Shown here: positions 27,834 through 36,922 of the stretch, one piece after another
Numbering within the stretch: position 1 is the first letter of the stretch
How the letters are laid out: each line of letters begins with the position of its first letter
Assembly (NCBI GenBank): GCA_959347425.1
Contig: OY365741.1
Span: 62,001 to 126,000 of the forward strand
Length of the DNA: 64,000 nt
Source: an uncultured Amylibacter sp.
GTDB taxonomy: Bacteria; Pseudomonadota; Alphaproteobacteria; Rhodobacterales; Rhodobacteraceae
Direction: 5' to 3'
Made by a program: the position numbers and the translations under genes
The notes under the pieces: model-generated
What the model was told of the DNA's origin: nothing
The model's input: the letters and a program-made list of their open reading frames with translations, nothing else
The model's database searches: none

Positions 27834-28050
27834 GCCAATTCCCAAGTATTCTTTGCAAATAATCCACTCTAACGTCTTGTTATTCCAGATAGTAAATTTA
27901 TAGAATCATTATCATCTTGTAACCAAAGGGCTTTTGGCATGCCTCCACGAAGTGGGGGCTACGCACAAAAGACCACGCTGGTCGGTATAACGAAGTTATG
28001 ACGAAGACATTATTTTTATTTTCGGGCAGGTTCAACTGCCCTTGTGGGCT
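27834..28050 (+). repeat. Dispersed mosaic element type III, second copy
   Basis: Follows the type II copy after a GATTAGT-type tract. It has the CCCAAGTATTCTTTGCAAAT and ACGTCTTGTTATTCCAGATAG boxes, the hairpin CCTCCAC-GAA-GTGGGGG (27942-27958), ATAAC-GAA-GTTAT (27987-27999) and GGGCAGGTTCAACTGCCC. With the type II copy it fills the gap between priA and the aldo/keto reductase. Confidence 0.8.
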
Positions 28051-28084
28051 AAAAAACTAATAACTAACAACTAATAACTAATAA

Positions 28085-29131
28085 CTAAAACGGCATAGGC
28101 CACGCCTTATGCGCCTCCGCTATATCCGCCATAGCCTCCGCACTTAACGTCAGCTTCGTCGACTCCAATATCGGGCGCAACTGCTCGACACTCGTAGCCC
28201 CAGGGATAACCGACCCCATAAACGGGCGCGTTTGCAACCACGCGATACACATGCCGACCATATCATAGCCGTGCTTATCGGCAATCGCTTTATACGCGGC
28301 AATCGCGTCCCACAAACGCGGGGTTATCCGCCCGAACATATCGTTGTTAATACTCATACGCGAACCAGCAGGACATTCCGCCCCACCCTTATATTTATTG
28401 CTCAATAACCCGCCAGACAAAGGCGAATACGCCAGCAAGCCAACTTGTTCGTTATGACTCGCCTCTGCCAAATCGGTATCAAACAGGCGATGCAACAGGC
28501 TGTATTCATTTTGAATAGCGCACATCCGCGGCAACCCGTTTTCATCGGCAATCCGCACCCACTGGGCAACCCCCCAAGCGGTTTCATTGGACAGACCAAT
28601 CGCACGGATTTTGCCCGCTTTGACGAATTCATTCAGCGTTTCTAATACTTCCAACATGTGATCCAGAACCTCGGTTTTCACCTGCGCGGTCGGGTCATAA
28701 TCCCAGTTACGCCTGAACATATAGCCGCCTCTGTTCGGCCAATGCAACTGATACAAATCGACATAATCCGTGCAGAGCGAGCGCAGGGACGCATCCATAG
28801 CCGCCTGTATATTGGCACGGCTAATCGGGCTGCCCTCACGCACAGGCGCATAGCCCGCACCCGCGACTTTAGTCGCCAGCATGACTTTATCGCGTTTGCC
28901 GCTTTTTTGTATCCATTGCCCGATAATCCGCTCGGTACTGCCTTGGGTTTCGGCGGACATGGGGTTGACGGGATAAACCTCCGCCGTGTCAATGATATTC
29001 ACGCCGTAATCCAACGCCATATCGATTTGCGCGTGTCCTTCTTCGGGGGTGTTTTGCGTGCCCCAAGTCATAGAGCCTAGGCATATTTCAGAGACCATCA
29101 AATCGCTGCTGCCGAGTTTTTTATATTGCAT
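28085..29131 (-). CDS. Aldo/keto reductase, Tas-like
   Basis: A 348-residue NADPH-dependent oxidoreductase with the (beta/alpha)8 fold. The catalytic tetrad is visible: D in NIIDTAEVYP, Y in the same segment, K in VMLATKVAG and H in LYQLHWPNRGG. GLSNETAWGVAQW and LAYSPLSGGLLSNKY are standard family motifs. The closest named relative is E. coli Tas, a protein of uncertain physiological substrate. The stop codon lies in a TTAGTTA heptamer tract. Divergent from the GNAT gene with a 111-base gap. Confidence 0.9.
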   Translation of the reverse strand: MQYKKLGSSDLMVSEICLGSMTWGTQNTPEEGHAQIDMALDYGVNIIDTAEVYPVNPMSAETQGSTERIIGQWIQKSGKRDKVMLATKVAGAGYAPVREGSPISRANIQAAMDASLRSLCTDYVDLYQLHWPNRGGYMFRRNWDYDPTAQVKTEVLDHMLEVLETLNEFVKAGKIRAIGLSNETAWGVAQWVRIADENGLPRMCAIQNEYSLLHRLFDTDLAEASHNEQVGLLAYSPLSGGLLSNKYKGGAECPAGSRMSINNDMFGRITPRLWDAIAAYKAIADKHGYDMVGMCIAWLQTRPFMGSVIPGATSVEQLRPILESTKLTLSAEAMADIAEAHKAWPMPF

Positions 29132-29242
29132 TGTGTTTCCTTTTTGGGTTGTATTTTTGGGTTAATGGAGGGTGTTTAGCAGGAGTTCGCGTAAAGTGCA
29201 AGCCAAAGCCCCGCCCCTCTTGCAAATCCGGCAAATCTGGTT

Positions 29243-29788
29243 ATGATAAATCCTATGAAGACCAAACACCCTACCATAACCACCCGCCCCGCGCTCGCCA
29301 CGGACGCGATTGAGATTGCACGGATTTGGAACGGCTATATCCGCGATAGCTTGGTGACCTTTAACAGCATAGAAAAAACCATCCAAGAGGTGCAAGGCAT
29401 GATAGATAACCAGCCGTTCTTTGTCGCGGAAACCACCCAGACTATCATAGGATTCGCCACCTATGGCGCGTTCCGCAAGGGTATAGGTTACGCCCACAGC
29501 AAGGAACACACCGTTATGATTGCCCCTGATAACACGCAGGGCGGCGCGGGTCGCGCCCTTATGAGCGCGATAATGGACACGGCGCAATCCCACGGCACCC
29601 ACAGCCTGTTTGCCGGTATAACGGGCAGCAACCAGGCCGCCATTGATTTCCACCGCAATCTTGGGTTTATCCACCGCGCCCATATTCCAGAGGCTGGCTA
29701 TAAATTCGCCCAATGGCACGATTTGGTTCTAATGCAATATATTTTCCCAAACGATAGCCCACCGAAACCCCACAGCAATAGCGAATAA
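29243..29788 (+). CDS. GNAT N-acetyltransferase, phosphinothricin-acetyltransferase-like
   Basis: A 181-residue acetyl-CoA-dependent acetyltransferase. The N-terminal segment ATDAIEIARIWNGYIRDSLVTF resembles the PAT/Bar subgroup in spacing, and the acetyl-CoA loop is seen in VMIAPDNTQGGAGRALM (motif A, about residue 95). The C-terminal SNQAAIDFHRNLGFIHRA is motif B. It probably acetylates a small amine or amino-acid analogue; the true substrate is unknown. There is no good ribosome binding site, and Met 5 is an alternative start. It is followed after 27 bases by the TerB/J-domain gene, likely in one transcript. Confidence 0.85.
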   Translation: MINPMKTKHPTITTRPALATDAIEIARIWNGYIRDSLVTFNSIEKTIQEVQGMIDNQPFFVAETTQTIIGFATYGAFRKGIGYAHSKEHTVMIAPDNTQGGAGRALMSAIMDTAQSHGTHSLFAGITGSNQAAIDFHRNLGFIHRAHIPEAGYKFAQWHDLVLMQYIFPNDSPPKPHSNSE

Positions 29789-29815
29789 TTAACCATTAAA
29801 GCGCAGAAAGACCCC

Positions 29816-30517
29816 ATGACCCCCGCATCTATTTGGACACGTATCGCGACTTATTTATTGGAACTGGCACCGACCCAGACTCTGTCCGCGTGGATGGACG
29901 GATGGCGGACTCCGCCTGAACATTCCATAGCTTTCACCATCGCGGTTATCGCCTTGGGTGCGAAAATGGCGAAAGCCGACGGTCACGTCAGCCGCAATGA
30001 AATCGCCGTGTTCCGCCAGATTTTCCATATTGACGAGGCCGATGAAGCCCAAGCGGCCAAGGTCTATAACCTCGCACGGCAGGATATTGCGGGGTTTGAG
30101 CTTTACGCCCGCCAGATAGCGGGGATGTTCGCGGAGCGACCCGCTATGTTAGAGGATTTGATGGATTGCTTGTTTCAAATCGCCACGGCTGATGGGGTTT
30201 ATCACGCATCCGAGGATGATTTTATCCATAAGGTCGCGGATATATTCGCGCTGGACGCGGGGGTGTTTTATCGGATGCGGCGGCGATATACCGGCGATGG
30301 AGCGTTGCGGTTAAGCAGCTATGATGATGCGTGTTTCGCCTTGGGGGTAGAGGCGGACGCGGATTTGGCGGATATTCGTGCGGCGTGGGTGGGGATTGTT
30401 AAGGAAAACCATCCAGATAGGCTGGTTGCCAAGGGGTTGCCCAAAGAGGCAATGATACTAGCGAACAATCGGCTGGTGCAGGCGAATAAGGCGTGGCGAA
30501 TTGTGAATGGTGAATGA
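29816..30517 (+). CDS. TerB-domain protein with C-terminal J domain (DjlA-like)
   Basis: A 233-residue protein. Residues about 40-150 form a helical TerB-like domain with acidic AKADGHVSRNE and IATADGVYHASEDDF motifs, which bind metal in relatives. The C-terminal 70 residues are a J domain with the essential HPD in ENHPDRLVAKGLP, so it should engage an Hsp70 (DnaK). The layout is that of DjlA without its N-terminal membrane anchor. The last residues IVNGE come from a GAATTGTGAATGGTGAATG tract, so the protein's end is repeat-derived. Role as a DnaK co-chaperone is inferred. Confidence 0.85.
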   Translation: MTPASIWTRIATYLLELAPTQTLSAWMDGWRTPPEHSIAFTIAVIALGAKMAKADGHVSRNEIAVFRQIFHIDEADEAQAAKVYNLARQDIAGFELYARQIAGMFAERPAMLEDLMDCLFQIATADGVYHASEDDFIHKVADIFALDAGVFYRMRRRYTGDGALRLSSYDDACFALGVEADADLADIRAAWVGIVKENHPDRLVAKGLPKEAMILANNRLVQANKAWRIVNGE

Positions 30518-30545
30518 TTAGTGATTAGTGATTAATGATTAATCA

Positions 30546-30573
30546 TTGACAATTATTTGTATTACGCTAAAAA
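30546..30573 (+). promoter_or_regulatory. Promoter of the M3 oligoendopeptidase gene
   Basis: TTGACA (30546-30551), a 16-base spacer and TAAAAA (30568-30573) lie just after a heptamer tract and 35 bases before the start codon. AAAGGA precedes the ATG. Confidence 0.5.
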
Positions 30574-30607
30574 CCCCCAATAACCCAAAAACCACAAAGG
30601 ACATCCT

Positions 30608-32428
30608 ATGCTCATAAATACCATCCCCCGCGATTCCGCACCATCGGCCAACGCCAAGGATAACGAATTCGGCAACCTGCCCGAATGGGATTTATCCGAC
30701 CTTTATACCGCGCCCGATTCCCCTGCCCTGCAAAAAGATTTGAGCTGGCTACAAACCGAATGTGCCGCCTTCCAAACCGATTTCGCCACCAAATTACACA
30801 CGCTGACCGCCGAGCAATGGCTCGCCTGTATCGCCCGCTATGAAACCATCCACCGCACCACATCGCGGATTATGACCTTTGCTGGACTGCGTTATTATCA
30901 AAAAACCACCGACCCTGACCGTGCGAAGTTCCTTGCGGATATGGAGGAAAACCTAACCGCCACCTCGGCCCATCTGGTGTTTTTCACACTGGAAATTAAC
31001 CGTTTGGAACAGCCCGCGCTGGACGCTACCCTTAATGAAACCCCTGCGTTAAACCGCTATCGCCCGATATTTGAGCGGATTCGCGCCATGCGCCCCTATC
31101 AATTATCGGACGAGCTGGAAAAATTCCTGCACGACCAATCGGTAGTCGGCGCGGCCGCTTGGAACCGTTTATTTGATGAAACTATGGCTTCTATGCAGTT
31201 CAAAATAAACGATAAAACCCATAATTTGGAATCCGCGTTAAACCTGTTTTCCGATACAGACCGCACGAAACGCGAAGCCGCCGCCCGCGCGGTTATGGCG
31301 GAATTATCGCAAAATATATCGCTGTTTGCGCGGATAACGAACACTCTGGCGAAGGAAAAAGAGGTGGAGGATAGATGGCGCACTCTGCCCACTCCCCAAG
31401 CCAGCCGTCACCTCAGCAACCATGTTGAACCAGAGGTCGTTACCGCCCTGCGGGATGCGGTTGTCGCGGCGTACCCAAAGACTTCGCATCGGTATTATCA
31501 GTTGAAAGCCAAATGGCTGGGGCTGGAACGTTTGCAAATCTGGGACCGCTCTGCGCCCCTGCCGAATGCCGAGCAAACGCCTATTGGCTGGGACGATGCA
31601 AGGGCGTTGGTGCTGGATGCCTACGGCGGGTTTTCCCCGAAAATGGCGGATATAGCCCGCCCGTTCTTTGATAAAGGCTGGATTGACGCAGGTGTGAAGG
31701 ACGGCAAAGCCCCAGGCGCGTTCTGCCACCCTGCCGTGTCCGATGCCCACCCGTTTGTGATGCTTAATTATATGGGCAAACAGCGCGATGTGATGACTCT
31801 GGCGCACGAATTGGGACACGGAGTGCATCAGGTTTTGGCGGCGGGGCAAGGCGAGCTGTTGTCGCATACTCCGCTGACTCTGGCGGAGACGGCGAGTGTG
31901 TTTGGCGAAATGCTGACCTTCCGTGCGTTGCTGGATAAAACCACGGATAAAGCGGCACGGAAGCGTTTGTTGGCGAGTAAAACGGAGGATATGATTAACA
32001 CCCTCGTGCGTCAAATTGCGTTTTATGATTTTGAATGTAAGCTTCATGCGGCACGGGCTGATGGCGAATTAACCGCGCAGAGTATCAATGATTTATGGAT
32101 GTCGGTGCAGGGTGAAAGCCTGGGGCCGGCGTTTGATTTTGCTGAGGGGTATGAGACTTTTTGGGCGTATATCCCGCATTTCATCCATTCGCCGTTTTAT
32201 GTGTATGCTTATGCGTTCGGCGATGGGTTGGTCAATGCGCTCTATGCCGTGTATCAGGAGGGGAACGCGGGCTTTGAAGAGGCGTATTTTGAGATGTTAG
32301 CGGCTGGTGGCTCAAAGCATCATAAAGAGCTGTTGGCTCCGTTTGGGCTGGACGCGAGTGCGGCGGATTTCTGGGATAAAGGGCTGGGGGTTATCGCAGG
32401 GATGATTGATGAGTTGGAGACGCTTTAG
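30608..32428 (+). CDS. pepF: M3 family oligoendopeptidase (PepF type)
   Basis: A 606-residue cytoplasmic zinc metallopeptidase that cleaves oligopeptides. The active site is LAHELGHGVHQVL (HExxH, about residue 397), with the third zinc ligand in the following ETASVFGEMLTF segment. Near the C-terminus are FIHSPFYVYAYAFGDGLV and GGSKHHKELLAPFGLD, typical of the PepF/oligoendopeptidase F branch. Length about 600 is normal. The ATG has CAAAGGA at a good distance, and its own promoter lies upstream. No neighbouring gene suggests a special substrate. Confidence 0.92.
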   Translation: MLINTIPRDSAPSANAKDNEFGNLPEWDLSDLYTAPDSPALQKDLSWLQTECAAFQTDFATKLHTLTAEQWLACIARYETIHRTTSRIMTFAGLRYYQKTTDPDRAKFLADMEENLTATSAHLVFFTLEINRLEQPALDATLNETPALNRYRPIFERIRAMRPYQLSDELEKFLHDQSVVGAAAWNRLFDETMASMQFKINDKTHNLESALNLFSDTDRTKREAAARAVMAELSQNISLFARITNTLAKEKEVEDRWRTLPTPQASRHLSNHVEPEVVTALRDAVVAAYPKTSHRYYQLKAKWLGLERLQIWDRSAPLPNAEQTPIGWDDARALVLDAYGGFSPKMADIARPFFDKGWIDAGVKDGKAPGAFCHPAVSDAHPFVMLNYMGKQRDVMTLAHELGHGVHQVLAAGQGELLSHTPLTLAETASVFGEMLTFRALLDKTTDKAARKRLLASKTEDMINTLVRQIAFYDFECKLHAARADGELTAQSINDLWMSVQGESLGPAFDFAEGYETFWAYIPHFIHSPFYVYAYAFGDGLVNALYAVYQEGNAGFEEAYFEMLAAGGSKHHKELLAPFGLDASAADFWDKGLGVIAGMIDELETL

Positions 32429-32466
32429 GTTCAACGATTAACGATTAACGATTAGTGATGAATGGC

Positions 32467-32494
32467 TTGACAAAAGATAAATAGCCGTTATGGT
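32467..32494 (+). promoter_or_regulatory. Promoter of the methyltransferase gene
   Basis: TTGACA (32467-32472), a 16-base spacer and TATGGT (32489-32494) follow the GATTAAC tract after the peptidase gene, about 27 bases before the start codon. Confidence 0.5.
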
Positions 32495-32520
32495 CGCAGG
32501 ATAAAACAAATCCAAAAGGG

Positions 32521-33831
32521 ATGCAGGTCTTGCTAAATAACGGGTCTATAAAAAACCGAACCATCTTTTGCCACGATAATTTGGAAATCTTACGTGGGAT
32601 AGACTCCGATTGCGTGGATTTAATCTATCTTGATCCGCCCTTTAATAAGAAAAAGGTTTTCACCTCCCCGATTGGTAAAAATGCCGTGGGCGCGTCGTTC
32701 AGTGATATATTCCGCGAGGAAGATGTAAAAGACGAATGGTTGCAGGATATTAAAGAAGAGCATTATTTTATTCATAACCTGCTTTCCACTGTAAAAGTGA
32801 TAGAGGGGCGCGCGTCCTATAATTTTTGTTACCTTGCTTATATGGCGATTCGCTTGATAGAATGCCAAAGGGTATTAAAACCCACGGGGTCAATATACCT
32901 CCATTGCGACCCGACTATGTCGCATTATTTGAAACTTCTATTGGATTGTATTTTTGGCGAAGCCAATTTCCGCAACGAAATCATCTGGCATTATCGCCGA
33001 TGGACGGCTGGAAATAAAAACTTCCAACGGATGCATGATATTATTTTCAGATACTCAAAATCGGATAATTTCGTGTTTAATGTGCAATATGAACCCTATG
33101 GCGACTGGATAAAAAAGGATTACAATTATACCGATAAGGACGGGCGCAGATGGCGGTGGCACACGGTAAAAGGCAAACGTTACAAGGTTTATTTGGAAGA
33201 CCCCGACAAGGGTGTGAAATTAAATGATGTGTGGCAAATTCCATATTTGGGATCAACGGCGAAGGAACGCACGGGCTATCCCACGCAAAAACCTCTGGCG
33301 TTGTTGGAACGGATTATCACCGCGTCCTGCGTTGAAGATGGGATTGTTTTAGACCCGTTTTGCGGCTGTGCGACCACTTGCGTTGCGGCGGAAAAACTGG
33401 GTCGGCGATGGGTTGGTGTGGATGTATCAATAAAAGCCTATGAATTGGTGCAGGAGCGAATGAAAAAAGAGGTGGAACGCAAGGGTGAATTTAAATCGTT
33501 GCAAAAAGATGTGTATTTCGAAACCAGCCCGCCTGTTCGTACGGGCGCAGATACCCGCGTGCAAAAATATGTTTATATCATATCAAACCCCCAATATGAG
33601 AATTATTTTAAGGTCGGTATAGCGTCTGACCCAAAACGCCGTTTGAATTCTTATCAAACCTCTGACCCGAAACGTGGGTATGTGCTGGAATATAGTTTTG
33701 AAACGCCCAATTTTCGCGAGATTGAATCCTATATTCATAACGACATCTATAAAAGCCCGCATGAGTGGGTGTTTGAAACCGATATGCAAAAGATTATCAA
33801 GCATATAGAGGGATTTAATAATGGTGAATGA
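32521..33831 (+). CDS. DNA methyltransferase fused to a C-terminal GIY-YIG-like (T5orf172) domain
   Basis: A 436-residue protein. Residues about 1-315 are a beta-class N4-cytosine/N6-adenine methyltransferase: catalytic DPPF in VDLIYLDPPFNKK (about 37-49) comes first and the SAM motif LDPFCGCATTCVAAEKLGRR (about 280-299) last. YPTQKPLALLERII is the usual target-domain end. Residues about 345-430 start KYVYIISNPQYENYFKVGIA and resemble the GIY-YIG/T5orf172 domain, with R in PKRRLNSYQ and a Glu in EIESYIH as possible active-site residues. No separate restriction gene is nearby, so it may be an orphan or a single-chain modification/nuclease enzyme. AAAGGG lies very close to the ATG. The tail FNNGE is repeat-derived. 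Confidence 0.85.
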   Translation: MQVLLNNGSIKNRTIFCHDNLEILRGIDSDCVDLIYLDPPFNKKKVFTSPIGKNAVGASFSDIFREEDVKDEWLQDIKEEHYFIHNLLSTVKVIEGRASYNFCYLAYMAIRLIECQRVLKPTGSIYLHCDPTMSHYLKLLLDCIFGEANFRNEIIWHYRRWTAGNKNFQRMHDIIFRYSKSDNFVFNVQYEPYGDWIKKDYNYTDKDGRRWRWHTVKGKRYKVYLEDPDKGVKLNDVWQIPYLGSTAKERTGYPTQKPLALLERIITASCVEDGIVLDPFCGCATTCVAAEKLGRRWVGVDVSIKAYELVQERMKKEVERKGEFKSLQKDVYFETSPPVRTGADTRVQKYVYIISNPQYENYFKVGIASDPKRRLNSYQTSDPKRGYVLEYSFETPNFREIESYIHNDIYKSPHEWVFETDMQKIIKHIEGFNNGE

Positions 33832-33850
33832 TGAATTGTGAATTGTGAAT

Positions 33851-34287
33851 GTTTTTGCCACTTCTTGACTGGTCGGCATTTCGAAGAAATGACGAAGACC
33901 CGCAGGGCAGAATCGGTAATTATTATTCTAGAGCAGACCTAATAATCTAGGAAACGACCGCCTTGTTTTTTAATTTTAGCGGACGTGTCCGCTGGGGGGC
34001 GGTCGCGCGCACCCTCACCCCCACGGGTGCGCGTCAGCTTATCGGTTGTACTGGGTCAATCGTCTTTAAGAGTCGCTGGTGACGCAAATCCCTAACACCT
34101 AGCTAACAAGACGCACACCCTTCGGGTTCGCACGACCCGTGCCAAACATGACTGATGGTTATTTTATTTGAAAAATATTTGCCAAGTATAGCCAAAGGCT
34201 TTTGTGTATGGGCTTTTTCATGTTTTTATTTTGGTCGGGCAGGTTCAACTGCCCTTATGAAAAAGCTCTATATGCACAAAAGCCCCC
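33851..34287 (-). repeat. Dispersed mosaic element type II, inverted copy
   Basis: Third copy of the long element, here in reverse orientation: it opens with CATTTC-GAA-GAAATG (33877-33891) and CCCGCAGGG, passes through GCGCACCC and AGTCGCTGGTGACGC, and ends with the nested hairpin GGGCAGGTTCAACTGCCC and arm CTCTATATGCACAAAAGCC. It fills the gap between the methyltransferase and rpoH; no gene is seen there. Confidence 0.85.
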
Positions 34288-34302
34288 ACTAATCACTAAT
34301 CA

Positions 34303-35211
34303 CTAATCGCTAATCACTAACTCCGAATCCCGCTTTTCCACCATCGCCACCATCTCTGCCTGCAACTTTTCAAACGCCCGCATTTCAATCTGGCGCACGC
34401 GCTCGCGGCTAATCCCATACTTGGACGATAACGCGTCCAATGTAGCAGGGGGTTCGCTCAATCGCCGATCGGTCAATATAGCCTGCTCCCGCTCGTTCAA
34501 AACCGAAACCGCCTCTGCCATCATCGCACGATACTTATCCAGCTCCTGCTTTTTCTCAAAATCGGCGGCTTGGTCGGCGGATTCATCCTCTAACCAATCC
34601 TGCCATTCGCCGCCACCGTCTTCGCCGTCGCCACTATTACCGAGCGGAGTATTCAGGGATAAATCACTGCCACTCATCCGCTGGTTCATAGAGACAACTT
34701 CATCCTCAGTCACGTTCAAATCCTTGGCAATCCGCGCCAAATTCTCAGGTCGTAAATTCCCCGTTTCCATCGCGCCGATTTTATTCTTCACCTTACGCAG
34801 ATTGAAAAACAGCTTTTTCTGGGCGGCGGTCGTGCCGATTTTCACCAGAGACCAGCTGCGCAACACATATTCCTGTATACTCGCGCGAATCCACCACATC
34901 GCATAGGTCGCCAAGCGAAACCCTTTGTCAGGGTCAAACCGCTTTACCGCTTGCATTAAACCGACATTAGCCTCCGATATCACCTCGCCCATCGGCAGAC
35001 CATAGCCGCGATAGCCACCCGCCATTTTCGCCGCCAACCGCAGGTGGGAGGTGACCAATTTATGGGCGGCCTTCGTGTCTTGGTTTTCAACCCAGGCTTT
35101 GGCCAGCATTTGCTCTTCCTCTGGCTCTAACATCGGGAATTTGCTGATTTGGGACATATAACGGTTCAAGCCCTCATCAGGTGATGGCACGGGTAAGTTT
35201 TTATAGCTCAT
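34303..35211 (-). CDS. rpoH: RNA polymerase sigma-32 factor RpoH
   Basis: A 302-residue heat-shock sigma factor. It shows region 2 (KLVTSHLRLAAKMAGGYRGYG and DPDKGFRLATYAMWWIRASI), the RpoH box QKKLFFNLRKVKNKIG (about 128-143) and region 4 helix-turn-helix near YGISRERVRQIEMRAFEKLQ. No 1.1 region is present, as expected for sigma-32. It directs transcription of chaperone and protease genes; lon lies in the same window but separately. The C-terminal ELVISD and stop are encoded by a GATTAGT tract. Confidence 0.95.
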   Translation of the reverse strand: MSYKNLPVPSPDEGLNRYMSQISKFPMLEPEEEQMLAKAWVENQDTKAAHKLVTSHLRLAAKMAGGYRGYGLPMGEVISEANVGLMQAVKRFDPDKGFRLATYAMWWIRASIQEYVLRSWSLVKIGTTAAQKKLFFNLRKVKNKIGAMETGNLRPENLARIAKDLNVTEDEVVSMNQRMSGSDLSLNTPLGNSGDGEDGGGEWQDWLEDESADQAADFEKKQELDKYRAMMAEAVSVLNEREQAILTDRRLSEPPATLDALSSKYGISRERVRQIEMRAFEKLQAEMVAMVEKRDSELVISD

Positions 35212-35307
35212 TTTGTCGTCCTTGTTCGTTTTATATGGGTTTGGGGGGAATTTACCGCCCCCAGTTGTCTATGATATAGGAACGGGCTGCCGCGAATTCA
35301 ACCCCTA

Positions 35308-36381
35308 TCAATTCGTTTCTTTATGACGCAGTGCCGCCACCAAATCAAGCATATCATCTGGCAAATCTGATTCAAATTCCATAAACTCCCCTGTTTTAGG
35401 GTGAATAAAGCCCAAAGACGCGGCGTGCAAGGCTTGGCGGGTGAAAGCCTCAACCCTATTCACAAAATTTTGTTCATAGCCAGCAAGGGAAATCCGCCGT
35501 GCCCGCCCGTACATCTGGTCGCCAATCAATCCATGCCCAATATGCGATAAATGCAAGCGAATTTGATGCGTCCGCCCGGTTTGCAAGCGACATTGGATCA
35601 AGGACGCTATCGGTTTTTTATCCGCCTCCCCAAACGTTTCCAAGACTTTAATACGGGTAATCGCGCCGCGCCCGTTGTTTAGCACCACCGCCATGCGTTT
35701 GCGTTCAAACCTATGCCGAGCAATTTGGGTGGCTATCCGCAGCAACCCGCCATCCTCTGCCGATACGCCCGATAACCCCATCAGCCGAGGGTCGGCAGCC
35801 GAAGGCACACCGATGGCAACGGCTATGTAATGGCGTTTTATCGAATGGTCGCGGAATTGGGCGGATAGACCTGCGTGGGCTTGGTCGGTTTTGGCGGCAA
35901 CCAGCAGGCCTGTGGTGTCTTTGTCAATCCTATGGACGATGCCAGTTCGCTCGCCAACGCCTCCGCCCAAGTGTTTGCAGTGGTATAGCAAGGCGTTCAG
36001 CACGGTGCCACGCGGGTTGCCAACGGCGGGATGCACGACCATGTTTGCGGGTTTGTTAATGACAATAAGGTCGTCGTCTTCATAGATGATATTCAGCGCG
36101 ATGTCTTCGGGCTGCGCCGTTTCATCGGCGGGCGGGGCGGTTAGGTGCAGGGTATAGATCGCGCCCTCCGCTCCTTTGGCGTTCAGTTTGCGGATGACCA
36201 CGCCGTTTTCATCGGTGAGCTGCCCGTCTTGGATTAATTTCGCGATTTTCGCCCGCGATAGCCCAAAGGAGTCCGCAATATGGGCTGGCACTAATCCCGC
36301 CAATGCTTTATCAAGGCGGGGTGCGGGCGCGTCCAAGCAGAGCGTCAAGGTTTGCGTATCAGGGTTAAAAGGAGTATCCAT
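35308..36381 (-). CDS. rluD: RluD-family 23S rRNA pseudouridine synthase
   Basis: A 357-residue RNA-modifying enzyme. An N-terminal S4-like RNA-binding segment (about 30-80, LSRAKIAKLIQDGQLT) precedes the RluA-type catalytic domain. INKPANMVVHPAVGN and GIVHRIDKDTTGLLVAAKT (about 153, catalytic Asp in HRIDKDT) and the GRTHQIRLHLSHIGHGLIGD motif are diagnostic. It most likely isomerises uridines in helix 69 of 23S rRNA (RluD), though RluC specificity cannot be excluded. Its start codon abuts the divergent GTG start of the small membrane protein gene, an arrangement conserved in Alphaproteobacteria as far as I recall. Confidence 0.88.
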   Translation of the reverse strand: MDTPFNPDTQTLTLCLDAPAPRLDKALAGLVPAHIADSFGLSRAKIAKLIQDGQLTDENGVVIRKLNAKGAEGAIYTLHLTAPPADETAQPEDIALNIIYEDDDLIVINKPANMVVHPAVGNPRGTVLNALLYHCKHLGGGVGERTGIVHRIDKDTTGLLVAAKTDQAHAGLSAQFRDHSIKRHYIAVAIGVPSAADPRLMGLSGVSAEDGGLLRIATQIARHRFERKRMAVVLNNGRGAITRIKVLETFGEADKKPIASLIQCRLQTGRTHQIRLHLSHIGHGLIGDQMYGRARRISLAGYEQNFVNRVEAFTRQALHAASLGFIHPKTGEFMEFESDLPDDMLDLVAALRHKETN

Positions 36382-36687
36382 GTGACTGGTTTAGAGAATA
36401 ATGCAGAGATTGCCAATATCAAATGGCTACGGCGGTTGGTGATTGTGTTGCTGGTTGTGATGATTGTTGGGTTTATCGGGTTGTTGGGGATGTTTGCCGT
36501 GCGGTTAAGCGCGGGCGGGTCGGGTGATTTGGGCGTGCCTGTGGGGATTGTTTTACCGTCGGGGCGGGCGATTGCGGTTACCCAGACCGACGCGTTTTGG
36601 ATTGTTTTGAATGATGAGGGTAAGGTGTTCTTTTATGATACGGGGGATTTTGGGTTGCGTAAGGTGCTAACGATTAGTGGTGAATGA
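36382..36687 (+). CDS. Small single-pass membrane protein, DUF6476-like
   Basis: A 101-residue protein with one N-terminal membrane helix (LRRLVIVLLVVMIVGFIGLL, about residues 16-35) and a short periplasmic beta-rich domain containing LPSGRAIAVTQTDAFWIVL. I chose the GTG at 36382 because AAAGGAGT ends seven bases before it; an upstream in-frame ATG at 36352 lies inside rluD and lacks such a site. It resembles the alphaproteobacterial DUF6476 family found beside RluD. Function unknown. The C-terminus ISGE comes from a GATTAGTGGTGAATGA tract. Confidence 0.75.
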   Translation: MTGLENNAEIANIKWLRRLVIVLLVVMIVGFIGLLGMFAVRLSAGGSGDLGVPVGIVLPSGRAIAVTQTDAFWIVLNDEGKVFFYDTGDFGLRKVLTISGE

Positions 36688-36922
36688 TGAATTGTGAATT
36701 ATGAATGGTGAATTATTGGTTATTCTTGTTATCCTCTGTCTAAAATAACTGGGGTTAGTTATTCTTGGTATTGAATAACTAGGCGTTCGTTATTTTAGGA
36801 AAAATCTTTGCTACAAAACCCAATTCACAATTCATCATTCACCATTCACAATTATCTCCTCTCTTTACAATTTATAATTTATGACTAATAACTAAAACTC
36901 ACCTCTAATAAGTAACCCCCCC

